From Alistipes sp. (GTDB lineage Bacteria > Bacteroidota > Bacteroidia > Bacteroidales > Rikenellaceae), in the NCBI GenBank assembly GCA_020026435.1, contig JAHHQK010000023.1, positions 1-32,171 on the forward strand: a stretch of 32,171 bases of DNA, in the 5' to 3' direction. Each line of letters starts with the position of its first letter. The first letter of the stretch is position 1. The position numbers and the translations under genes are program-made. Below are positions 22,572-29,895 of the stretch, piece after piece. The notes beneath the pieces are model-generated. The model had not been told where the DNA came from. It worked only from the letters and a program-made list of their open reading frames with translations, and did not search any database.

Positions 22572-23672
22572 ATGAAAACTACCGTTTTTACCAAGCACCA
22601 CATCGAAGCGGGTGCCAAGATGGCCGAATTTGCGGGTTACAACATGCCGATCGAGTTCTCGGGAATCAACGACGAACACCTCACCGTGCGTAACGGCGCC
22701 GGAGTGTTCGACGTGAGCCACATGGGCGAGATCTGGGTGAAGGGCGACCACGCCTTCGACCTCCTGCAGCACATCATGTCGAACGATGTCGCCGCCCTCT
22801 ACGATGGCAAGGTGCAATATTCGTGTATGCCCAACGGCCGCGGCGGAATCGTCGACGACGTGCTGGTGTACCGATTCGACGAAAAGACCTATATGCTCTG
22901 CGTCAATGCCGCCAACATCGAGAAGGATTGGGAGCATATCTGCCGCGAGGGCAAGGCCTTCGGCATGGAGGCCGGTCACGGCAAGGAACTGTATAACGCC
23001 TCGGACGAGATCTGTCAGCTGGCCGTGCAGGGTCCTTTGGCCATGAAGATTATTCAGAAGATGTGCCCTGAGCAGGTCGAGGACATGGAGTACTACACCT
23101 TCCGCAAGACGGAGGTCGGAGGTTGCAATGTCATCCTCTCGATCACGGGCTACACCGGAGCGGGCGGTTGCGAGATCTATGCGGCCAACGAGGACGGCGA
23201 GCGTCTGTGGCAGGCTCTGTGGGCCGCCGGCGAGGAGTACGGACTGAAGAACATCGGTCTGGGTGCCCGCGACACGCTGCGTCTGGAGAAGGGATTCTGT
23301 CTCTATGGCAACGACATCGACGACACGACATCGCCCGTGGAGGCCGGTCTGGGCTGGATCACCAAGTTCGTCGACGGCAAGGATTTCATCGACCGCGAAT
23401 ACATGACCCGTCAGAAAGCCGAGGGTCTGACCCGCAAGTTGGTCGGATTCAAGCTCCTCGACCGCGGTATTCCGCGTCACGGCTATATGCTGGCCACACC
23501 GGCCGGTGTGGAGATCGGTCATGTCACCTCGGGTACGATGTCGCCCTGTCTGAAGGAGGGCATCGGCATGGGATATGTCAAGAAGGAGTTTGCCAAGGCC
23601 GGAACGCAGATCGCCGTGGTCGTGCGCGGACGCCTGCTCAAGGCCGAGGTCGTGAAGATCCCCTTCGTTTAG
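22572..23672 (+). CDS. gcvT: Glycine cleavage system aminomethyltransferase (T protein)
   Basis: A 366-residue GcvT of standard length. Typical segments are FTKHHIEAGAKMAEFAGYNMPIEF-like start, GVFDVSHMGEI, GGIVDDVLVYR, a TGYTGAGGCEIY segment in the folate-binding core, GLGARDTLRLEKGFCLYGND, and the C-terminal barrel with GHVTSGTMSPCLKEGIGMGYV. It transfers the methylene group from the aminomethyl-lipoyl H protein to tetrahydrofolate, releasing ammonia. No gcvH or gcvP is next to it. The ATG at 22572 begins the conserved sequence; the upstream extension is dropped. No glycine riboswitch or TAnnTTTG element was seen in the 102-base spacer. A strong terminator follows. Confidence 0.96.
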   Translation: MKTTVFTKHHIEAGAKMAEFAGYNMPIEFSGINDEHLTVRNGAGVFDVSHMGEIWVKGDHAFDLLQHIMSNDVAALYDGKVQYSCMPNGRGGIVDDVLVYRFDEKTYMLCVNAANIEKDWEHICREGKAFGMEAGHGKELYNASDEICQLAVQGPLAMKIIQKMCPEQVEDMEYYTFRKTEVGGCNVILSITGYTGAGGCEIYAANEDGERLWQALWAAGEEYGLKNIGLGARDTLRLEKGFCLYGNDIDDTTSPVEAGLGWITKFVDGKDFIDREYMTRQKAEGLTRKLVGFKLLDRGIPRHGYMLATPAGVEIGHVTSGTMSPCLKEGIGMGYVKKEFAKAGTQIAVVVRGRLLKAEVVKIPFV

Positions 23673-23698
23673 AGAACGGAAGATATTATACTGATGTT

Positions 23699-23734
23699 AA
23701 AAGCTCCCTGCCCGAAAAGGTAGGGAGCTTTTTT
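23699..23734 (+). terminator. Rho-independent terminator of gcvT
   Basis: AAAAGCTCCCT (23699-23709) pairs with AGGGAGCTTTT (23722-23732), with further CC/GG pairing inside, and a run of six T (23729-23734). Confidence 0.93.
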
Positions 23735-23748
23735 GTTGCGGGTCGGGA

Positions 23749-23830
23749 GCGTTTCCCCATCTGACGGGCGTATTCCCGTTGTCGGAGGTCGCGTTCCGTT
23801 AAGGAGAGTCACTTCCCGTTGTGGATGGGT
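23749..23830. repeat. Degenerate 20-bp repeats after gcvT
   Basis: A TTCCCGTT-like core recurs at 23752 (TTTCCCCAT), 23773 (TTCCCGTTGT), 23794 (TTCCGTT) and 23813 (TTCCCGTTGT), spaced 21, 21 and 19 bases, close to two helical turns. The rest of the spacer to 23973 is G-rich and holds no supported gene. Confidence 0.45.
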
Positions 23831-23973
23831 GCATCGGGGGCGGGATCCTAAGACCTTGCCGCGGGGATTTCAAGCCGCGGGGTGTTGAGGCCTGTTCGGG
23901 AAGGCGCGCCCTGGAGGATGATCCTCGGGGAAGGTGTGCCTCTCGGGGTGTCATGCCTCGGAGGGGAGGTCGA

Positions 23974-24792
23974 TTATTTGAGGGGCGAATCGGGTTCGCG
24001 CGACATGACCAGGTAGAACATCTTGTCGAGGAAGGCGGGGGCGAATTTCTTGACGAAATGGGTGGCGCGACCCTCGATCTCCATCAGGCAGAGGCGTTTG
24101 CGGCGGAGAATGCCGCGGCGGACGATCCGGGCCACCTGCTCGGCGGTCATCATCTTCGCCTCGTCACGCGGGGTCTCGCCCTGCTGCGATCCGTCGGCTG
24201 TGAGGGCTGAGAAGCGAACGTTGGAGGCGGTGAAGCCCGGGCAGGCGATCATCACGTGAAGCCCCTTCTTGAGGTTCTCGATGCGGAGCGTTTCGAGGAA
24301 GCCTGTCATGGCGTATTTCGAGGCCGAGTAGCCTGTGCGTCCGGGCAGTCCGTGGAGTCCGGCCACCGACGAGATGCCGACGATCGAGCCTTTCGAGGTC
24401 TGGAGGTAGGGCAGGGCGTATTTACAGCAGTTGACCGTGCCCCAGAAGTTGACGTCCATGAGCTGGTGGAGAACCTTGAGGTCCACGTCGTCGAAGATGG
24501 CACGCATCGAGATGCCGGCGTTGCAGATCAGGATGTCGATTCCGCCGAATTCGCGCACGGCCGTCTCGATCAGCGCACGACACTCCTCGGGATGGGTGAC
24601 GTCGACTCCGCAGGCGGCGGCCTGTCCGCCCTTTTGGCGGATCTCCTCGACCAGGGCTTCCAATTTCCCGACACTGCGGGCACCCAGCACCACGCGGGCC
24701 CCTTCGGCAGCATATTCGCAGGCCATGGCACGGCCGATGCCCGACGATGCGCCGGTGATGACGATAACCTTGTCTTTCAATGTCTTTTTCAT
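23974..24792 (-). CDS. Short-chain dehydrogenase/reductase
   Basis: A 272-residue classical SDR. The cofactor loop TGASSGIG is at 13-20, NAG at 91-93, and the catalytic set S142, Y155 and K159 (YSASK) is complete. Residues R39 and neighbours after the second strand (LGARSVGKL) favour NADP(H), which is inference. The C-terminal 70 residues contain a DEAKMMTAEQVARIVRRGILRRKR segment as seen in SDRs related to DltE/YqjQ-like oxidoreductases. The substrate is unknown. It overlaps the preceding MBL gene by four bases (ATGA), so the two are translationally coupled. No terminator was seen after it. Confidence 0.92.
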   Translation of the reverse strand: MKKTLKDKVIVITGASSGIGRAMACEYAAEGARVVLGARSVGKLEALVEEIRQKGGQAAACGVDVTHPEECRALIETAVREFGGIDILICNAGISMRAIFDDVDLKVLHQLMDVNFWGTVNCCKYALPYLQTSKGSIVGISSVAGLHGLPGRTGYSASKYAMTGFLETLRIENLKKGLHVMIACPGFTASNVRFSALTADGSQQGETPRDEAKMMTAEQVARIVRRGILRRKRLCLMEIEGRATHFVKKFAPAFLDKMFYLVMSREPDSPLK

Positions 24793-25649
24793 GGTTTTAT
24801 CTCTTGTTTTTGTTCTTTCGTTGAATGGTTACGGCCGGTTTCTGCTGCCTTGTCCTCCGTTTGGGGATCCCCGATCTCGACCTCCAGGCCGTCGTAGGCC
24901 AGCGATACGCCCTCGGGAAGAAGGGGGGCGGTTTGGGCATAGAGTCCGATCTCGTGGGACATGTGCGTCAGAAAGGCCCGGCGGGGGCGGATCCGACGAA
25001 TCACCTCCAGGGCTTCATCGACGCAGAAGTGCGAGTCGTGGGGCTTGAACCTCAGGGCGTTGATCACCAGGGTGTCGATCCCTTCGAGCTTGAGGAGCTG
25101 ATCCGGGGCGATGGACTTGAAATCGGTCAGATAGGCCAGCCCTCCGATGCGGTAGCCCGTTACCAGGAAGCGTGGGGAGTGGTGACCTTCGATGGGGACG
25201 ATCTCCATACCGGCGGCCGTGAACGGGTGGTCGATGTCGATCTCGTGGAGGCTGATTTCGGGTACTCCGCGGTACTTGTCGGCCGAGAAGGCATAGTCGA
25301 AATCCTTGCGGACGCAGCGCAGCGTGTGGTCCGCACCGTAGATGTCAACGGGGTGGATGGCCGCGGGGTAGTCCACGAAATTGAACGCCCGCACGTCGTC
25401 CAACCCTCCGATGTGGTCCTTGTGTTCGTGGGTGAGGAGGATGGCGTCGATATGGCGCACGCCCTCCCGCAACATCTGGTAGCGGAAGTCGGGTCCGGCG
25501 TCGATGATCAGGGTCCGGTCGCCGATTCGGATCATTGCGGAGGTACGCAGTCTGTGATCGCGGGTGTCGCCCGAGCTACATACCTTGCAGCGGCATCCGA
25601 TGACGGGCACTCCTTGGGAGGTGCCTGTCCCCAGGAAAACGATTTTCAT
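24789..25649 (-). CDS. MBL-fold metallo-hydrolase, PhnP-like
   Basis: A 286-residue metallo-beta-lactamase-fold protein. It begins KIVFLGTGTSQGVPVIGC with a three-Cys cluster (C19, C21, C24), as in PhnP-type phosphodiesterases. The metal motif is THEHKDH with H74, H76, D78 and H79; later ligands include the GHHSPRFLV and YLTDFKS regions and a final LTHMSHE. PhnP enzymes hydrolyse cyclic phosphodiesters; no phn genes are nearby, so the substrate is uncertain. The ATG at 25649 was chosen at the start of the conserved domain; the longer frame from 25700 runs through the promoter region. It heads the MBL-SDR unit. Confidence 0.9.
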   Translation of the reverse strand: MKIVFLGTGTSQGVPVIGCRCKVCSSGDTRDHRLRTSAMIRIGDRTLIIDAGPDFRYQMLREGVRHIDAILLTHEHKDHIGGLDDVRAFNFVDYPAAIHPVDIYGADHTLRCVRKDFDYAFSADKYRGVPEISLHEIDIDHPFTAAGMEIVPIEGHHSPRFLVTGYRIGGLAYLTDFKSIAPDQLLKLEGIDTLVINALRFKPHDSHFCVDEALEVIRRIRPRRAFLTHMSHEIGLYAQTAPLLPEGVSLAYDGLEVEIGDPQTEDKAAETGRNHSTKEQKQEIKP

Positions 25650-25654
25650 GGAGG

Positions 25655-25662
25655 CAAATGTA
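25655..25662 (-). promoter_or_regulatory. Possible -7 element TACATTTG of the MBL gene
   Basis: The minus strand reads TACATTTG only five bases before the ATG. If used, transcription would start at or next to the start codon, giving a leaderless or nearly leaderless mRNA. No TTG at -33. Confidence 0.35.
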
Positions 25663-25892
25663 ATAAAAATATGTGGAAATTTGCACATTTTCACCCGCAC
25701 GGAGGGATCTTGCGTCCGTAGTGTTCATGCGGGCGGCCTCTGCGGGGCTTCGGCAGGGTGAGGAACGGCATGGATCGGTCGAGGGCAATCGGTGGTGGTT
25801 GAATGTAAATCGGCGGCGGAAATGGTCGGTAGAGTATGGCCGGGGGATGATCGGCGGCGGGGCGACATTCGGGGGTGACTGAGGGGGAGTGT
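25663..25892. other. Noncoding G-rich spacer with ATCGGYGGYGG repeats
   Basis: About 230 bases between two minus-strand units. No gene is supported. The + strand is G-rich, and ATCGGTGGTGG (25788) and ATCGGCGGCGG (25809 and 25850) recur at 21 and 41 bases. Confidence 0.5.
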
Positions 25893-25936
25893 AAAAAAAA
25901 TATCGGGCGGATCCTGCAACAGATCCGCCCGATATG
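25893..25936 (-). terminator. Rho-independent terminator of the POT transporter gene
   Basis: Fourteen perfect pairs (25901-25914 with 25923-25936) around an eight-base loop. On the minus strand a run of eight T follows (25901-25894). Confidence 0.95.
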
Positions 25937-25957
25937 GGTTTCCTTTGGAAGAAGGGA

Positions 25958-27631
25958 TTATGCCGTGGCGTTCTCCAGCTTCTTCATGATCGAGAAGATG
26001 AAGGCGGCCGACAACAGACACAGAACGATCAGCACGCTCCATACCATCCACAGTGCCATACCGCTGGCCCACAGATAGCCGATCAGCGAGGTGGCGTAGT
26101 TACCGATGGCCGTAGCGGCGAACCAGCAACCCATCATCATACCCTTGTACTTGGGAGGAGCCACCTTCGATACGAACGAGATACCCATCGGAGAGAGGAG
26201 CAGCTCGGCGAAGGTCAACACCAGGTAGGTCGACATCAGCCAGTTCTGCGATACGAACATATTAGAGGTTCCGACTTCCTTGAGTTCGGCAGGCGAGATC
26301 AGACCCATCGAACCCAGCGTCAGGATCAGGAAGCCGCCGGCGGCGATGATCATACCCAGACCGATCTTACGCGGTGCCGAAGGCTCCTTGCCCTTGTTGG
26401 CCAGAGCCGTGAAGATGGCCACCGAAATCGGGGTCAGAGCTACCACGTAGAAGGGGTTGAACTGCTGGAACTCCTGGGGCAGGATCTCCACCACTTCGGG
26501 CGTGAGCGTATAGCGATAGTAGAGGATTCCGGCCACGGCGGCGATCAGAGCCGTGCAGATGGCCTTGCCGCGGGCTTTCTCGGCCTGGAACAGACCCACC
26601 AGCGAGTAGACGCCCACGATGACGAGCAGCAGGTTGAAGATATCGAAGCCCATGCGGGTCACGCCTTCGGCGCTGGAGGTGGTGTAGTCTCGGGCGAAGA
26701 ACGTCATGGTCGAACCGTTCTGGTGGAAGGCCATCCAGAAGAAGATCACAACGGCGAAGACCAGCATCAGAGCCGTGATGCGCGACTTGGTCTGGGCGGG
26801 GGTCAGCTCCTCGTGAGCCACACCCGAAGCGGCCTGCTGCGAGGCGGTGACGTCGGCGTGCTTGAAGGTCTTGCGGCCGAAGATATAGATCAGGTAGGAG
26901 AATACCAGCGAGATGCAGGCCACGCCGAAGCCCATGTTATAGGCCGACGAGAGTTTCTCGATGTAGTGCTCCGAGAAGGTCGTCAGATCGGCGAGGTTGC
27001 CGCCTACCGAGCTGACCAGCTCCTGATATGTGGCGAGCGTCTTGGCGGGCATTTCGGCACCCAACTCCAGGTAGCTGTGGGCCAGGGCGGGGATCGAACC
27101 GTTGTAGATCAGACCGTCCTGAGCCAGGAAGTAGTTGGTGATCCATTTGGCCATCGAGGGGGCGAACATGGCGCCGATGTTGATGGCCATATAGAAAATC
27201 GAGAAAGCGTTGTCGCGTTTGGCCGCATATTGGGGATCGTCATAAAGGTTACCGACCATCACCTGGAGGTTACCCTTGAACAGACCCGTACCGCAGGCAA
27301 TCAGCGCCAGAGCCGCAAACATCAGCACCTGACCGCCCAATCCGGCATCGGTCGGGATCGAAAGCAGGGCGTAGCCGCCGAACATCACAAAGATACCCAG
27401 GGTAACCATCTTGCCGAATCCGAACTTGTCGGCAAGGATACCTCCGAAGAAGGGCATGAAGTAGACGGCAGCCAGGAAAATACCGTAAATTTGAGTGGTT
27501 ACGGCCTCCGTGTAGCCGAACTTGGCTTGCAGAAACAGCGTAAAGATGGCAAGCATCGTGTAGTAGCCGAAGCGTTCGCCGGTGTTGGCCAGCGCGAGGG
27601 CATACAGACCTTTTGGTTGTCCTTTAAACAT
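25958..27631 (-). CDS. POT-family proton-dependent oligopeptide transporter
   Basis: A 557-residue polytopic membrane protein of the major facilitator superfamily, POT/PTR2 family, with at least 12 hydrophobic segments and a long region between the two halves. Family marks are ERFGYYTM (19-26), the PTR2 signature region GGILADKFGFGKMVTLG, and FSIFYMAINIGAMFAP. It imports di- and tripeptides with protons across the inner membrane, fitting a peptide-using gut organism. The ExxER proton-coupling motif reads N16-T-G-E19-R20, so its first glutamate is replaced by Asn. It is a single-gene unit with a TACCTTTG element upstream and a strong terminator. Confidence 0.93.
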   Translation of the reverse strand: MFKGQPKGLYALALANTGERFGYYTMLAIFTLFLQAKFGYTEAVTTQIYGIFLAAVYFMPFFGGILADKFGFGKMVTLGIFVMFGGYALLSIPTDAGLGGQVLMFAALALIACGTGLFKGNLQVMVGNLYDDPQYAAKRDNAFSIFYMAINIGAMFAPSMAKWITNYFLAQDGLIYNGSIPALAHSYLELGAEMPAKTLATYQELVSSVGGNLADLTTFSEHYIEKLSSAYNMGFGVACISLVFSYLIYIFGRKTFKHADVTASQQAASGVAHEELTPAQTKSRITALMLVFAVVIFFWMAFHQNGSTMTFFARDYTTSSAEGVTRMGFDIFNLLLVIVGVYSLVGLFQAEKARGKAICTALIAAVAGILYYRYTLTPEVVEILPQEFQQFNPFYVVALTPISVAIFTALANKGKEPSAPRKIGLGMIIAAGGFLILTLGSMGLISPAELKEVGTSNMFVSQNWLMSTYLVLTFAELLLSPMGISFVSKVAPPKYKGMMMGCWFAATAIGNYATSLIGYLWASGMALWMVWSVLIVLCLLSAAFIFSIMKKLENATA

Positions 27632-27666
27632 AGTTGAGTTTAGTTAATGAATTAAATTGATCTCTA

Positions 27667-27674
27667 CAAAGGTA
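27667..27674 (-). promoter_or_regulatory. -7 promoter element TACCTTTG of the POT gene
   Basis: A perfect TAnnTTTG on the minus strand, 35 bases before the POT start codon. The -33 region is not clear. Confidence 0.6.
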
Positions 27675-27683
27675 AAACTTTTT

Positions 27684-27716
27684 TTGGAATTCGATACTCC
27701 GAAATCACTATCTTTC
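27684..27716 (+). promoter_or_regulatory. Possible promoter reading toward the small secreted protein
   Basis: TTG (27684-27686), 22 bases, then TATCTTTC (27709-27716), one base off TAnnTTTG. It would give a leader of about 150 bases before 27876. Confidence 0.35.
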
Positions 27717-27859
27717 TGCAAAATAAACCTTGCGGAGGCGGTTTTGGACGGTGTCGGGCGCGAAAAATGGAAGATTCGAACCGGAATGGAGTGGTGGAGG
27801 TGCGGGACGGAGGACAGGATTATTTTGCGTCGGGAGGGCCGATCCCGGATAAATATCCG

Positions 27860-27867
27860 TACCTTTG
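27860..27867 (+). promoter_or_regulatory. -7-like element TACCTTTG next to the small secreted protein
   Basis: A perfect TAnnTTTG followed by C, only eight bases before ATG 27876. A TTG lies 32 bases upstream, too far for a standard -33. If used, the leader is almost absent for ATG 27876 and short for ATG 27885. Confidence 0.4.
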
Positions 27868-27875
27868 CGGACGGA

Positions 27876-28295
27876 ATGTTGAAAATGGTATTATACATAC
27901 TGTCGCTGTCCGTGTTCTTTTGTCTCGGTACCCGGTCGGGTGGCGGAAGCGGAGCGGACGGGTCGGATGTCGGTTGTGGGCGTGGCCCGGGCGAAGAGGC
28001 TGTCTGCCGTTACGCCCCGCTGAATCCGGTGGACGGCTCTGAAGGGCTGCCGACCGGAGCCGTCGCCGCGGTCGGCAATCAGTTCAACGCTCCGGGGGCA
28101 GGTTTCAGGCCCCAGGGCGGCCGGCCGGTCGCGAGACGTCGTACCGGTGGATCGGGCCCGTTTTATGTCGGGACGGACGGGTTGCATCCGTTGCAGACTG
28201 TCGCTTCCGGACGGATGGACGGTGTGGCGGCTCCGGTAGAGCGGAGCGTCGCGACGCATAAGACCCTGCTTTGTTTCGGTCAGTTGAGGATTTAG
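27876..28295 (+). CDS. Small predicted secreted protein, unknown
   Basis: A 139-residue frame of no family I recognise. It begins MLKMVLYILSLSVFFCLG, a plausible signal peptide with a hydrophobic core of about 14 residues, with in-frame ATGs at 27876 and 27885. The mature part is Gly/Pro/Arg-rich with four or so Cys residues and no clear domain (for example GAVAAVGNQFNAPG in the middle, LLCFGQLRI at the end). A promoter-like element lies just upstream. The support is the signal peptide plus promoter; the low-complexity composition and lack of homologs I know keep confidence modest. It could also be noncoding G-rich DNA that happens to stay open. Confidence 0.45.
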   Translation: MLKMVLYILSLSVFFCLGTRSGGGSGADGSDVGCGRGPGEEAVCRYAPLNPVDGSEGLPTGAVAAVGNQFNAPGAGFRPQGGRPVARRRTGGSGPFYVGTDGLHPLQTVASGRMDGVAAPVERSVATHKTLLCFGQLRI

Positions 28296-28424
28296 CCCGA
28301 TCCGGACCGGAAATCATCTGTTTCTTCCGAAAAAAATCATCAGGAGGCGCCCCCCCCCTTTGCGGGGCGGTGCTTCCCGATCCCCGTTTTACGAACTTTT
28401 TTTGAATCTTTTAAAATCATAACC

Positions 28425-29819
28425 GTGAAAATCAAAAGATCGATTCTTGCGATTCAACAATATGTCAAACATATACTGCTCCGTTTTTCCCTGGGGCGGA
28501 TTATCTCGCTGGGGGTGCGGTCGCACATCCCTCAACGCCAGCTCATAGCCGTTTATGTGGGCTATGCCGTGATCGGAACCCTGTTGCTGATGCTTCCCTT
28601 CTCGACCCGGGCCGACATCCCGCTGGTCGACAACCTGTTCACTGTCGTGAGTGCCGTCTCCACGACGGGACTCGCAACGGTCGATGTCTCTACGGACTAC
28701 ACCTTTACGGGCCAGGCCGTCATCCTGTGGCTGATCCAGATGGGCGGATTGGGTTATATGACCCTCTCGTCGTTTGTCATGCTGCATCTGACCGGCCACG
28801 CCGTGCGCCGCGACAAGAAACTCCTCAATGCTCAATTCACGCACCCCGACACGATTGATTCGAGAAGCATGGTGCGCAGTGTCGTCAAATATACCTTCAT
28901 ACTCGAAGCGGTGGGATTCCTGCTACTCTATCCCTATTTCCTGTGGATGGGGGCGGAAAAACCGCTCTGGTCGGCCGTCTTCCACTCCATATCGGCCTTC
29001 TGTACGGCGGGATTCAGCATTTACAGCGATAACCTCATGCAGTTTCAGACGGACTGGTATGTCAACATCGTGATCATGGCGTTGAGTGTGGCCGGAGCCA
29101 TGGGCTTCATCATGATGACCGATCTGATGAGGAAGATCACCCGACGCCGCTACAAGATATCGTTCACCACGAAGATCATCATCACGATCACGGGCTTGCA
29201 GTCGCTCTGGGGTATGCTCCATCTGTTCTTCTTCGAGGATTCGTTCCGAGGATTCGATACGGCGGACAGATTGCTGGTGTCGATGTTTCAGTCGGTGTCG
29301 GCCATGACGACGGTGGGATACAATACGGTCGATGTGGGGGTAATGGTGCCGATCTCGCTGCTGGTGCTCTCCTTCCTGATGTATATCGGAGCCTCGCCCT
29401 CGGGTACGGGCGGCGGTTTGAAATCCACGACCGTATCGGCCATATTCGCCTACACGAAAAACAAGCTGGGTCTGCACCGCAATGTCGCCTTGTGCGGAAA
29501 CATCATCCCGCAGTATCGGGTCGAGACGGCCATCACTTCGTCGTTTGTCTACACTACGGTGCTCTGTGTGGGCATCTATCTGATCGCGCTCTTCGAGCCT
29601 GACGATGCCGATATGCTGAAGATCACCTTCGAGTCGGCTTCGGCCCTGGCCACGGCGGGTCTGAGTTCGGGCATCCTGCCTTCGATCACCATCGCGAGCA
29701 AGGTGGTGCTGATCCTGCTGATGTTCATTGGACGTGTGGGGGTCATCACCTTCGGAAACGCCATCCTGATCCGCGAAAAGGTCTCCGGGGAGAGAGTCGA
29801 GAACGATGTGGCGGTCTGA
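28425..29819 (+). CDS. trkH: TrkH/KtrB-family potassium transporter
   Basis: A 464-residue membrane protein of the Trk/Ktr/HKT superfamily. Four pore-loop repeats are visible: SAVSTTGLATV, SAFCTAGFSIY, SAMTTVGYNTV and SALATAGLSSG, each with the selectivity-filter glycine. The segment TGGGLKSTTVSAIF after the third pore is typical. It moves K+ (possibly with Na+ or H+) inward across the cytoplasmic membrane and normally works with a TrkA/KtrA regulatory ring, whose gene is not in the window. Translation starts at GTG 28425, directly before a basic segment MKIKRSILAIQQYVKH. No clear promoter; upstream DNA is A/T-rich. The C-terminus is short, as in KtrB-like proteins. Confidence 0.92.
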   Translation: MKIKRSILAIQQYVKHILLRFSLGRIISLGVRSHIPQRQLIAVYVGYAVIGTLLLMLPFSTRADIPLVDNLFTVVSAVSTTGLATVDVSTDYTFTGQAVILWLIQMGGLGYMTLSSFVMLHLTGHAVRRDKKLLNAQFTHPDTIDSRSMVRSVVKYTFILEAVGFLLLYPYFLWMGAEKPLWSAVFHSISAFCTAGFSIYSDNLMQFQTDWYVNIVIMALSVAGAMGFIMMTDLMRKITRRRYKISFTTKIIITITGLQSLWGMLHLFFFEDSFRGFDTADRLLVSMFQSVSAMTTVGYNTVDVGVMVPISLLVLSFLMYIGASPSGTGGGLKSTTVSAIFAYTKNKLGLHRNVALCGNIIPQYRVETAITSSFVYTTVLCVGIYLIALFEPDDADMLKITFESASALATAGLSSGILPSITIASKVVLILLMFIGRVGVITFGNAILIREKVSGERVENDVAV

Positions 29820-29865
29820 GCGGAAAATTTAGGCGCGAAATGAGGGAAAAGCCGAAGATTTTGAG

Positions 29866-29873
29866 TACATTTG
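29866..29873 (+). promoter_or_regulatory. -7 promoter element TACATTTG of glgB
   Basis: A perfect TAnnTTTG, 22 bases before the glgB ATG. No TTG at the usual distance. Confidence 0.55.
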
Positions 29874-29895
29874 TGTAAACACATTGAGTGGCAAT

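Noticed and set aside
25934..27637. Plus-strand frame of 567 codons opposite the POT gene
   Set aside because: Antisense shadow; Gly/Glu/His-rich with no membrane segments or motifs, and it starts inside the POT terminator.
27767..28042. Plus-strand frame of 91 codons overlapping the small secreted protein
   Set aside because: No signal peptide or family, and it is in a different frame from the better supported candidate starting at 27876.
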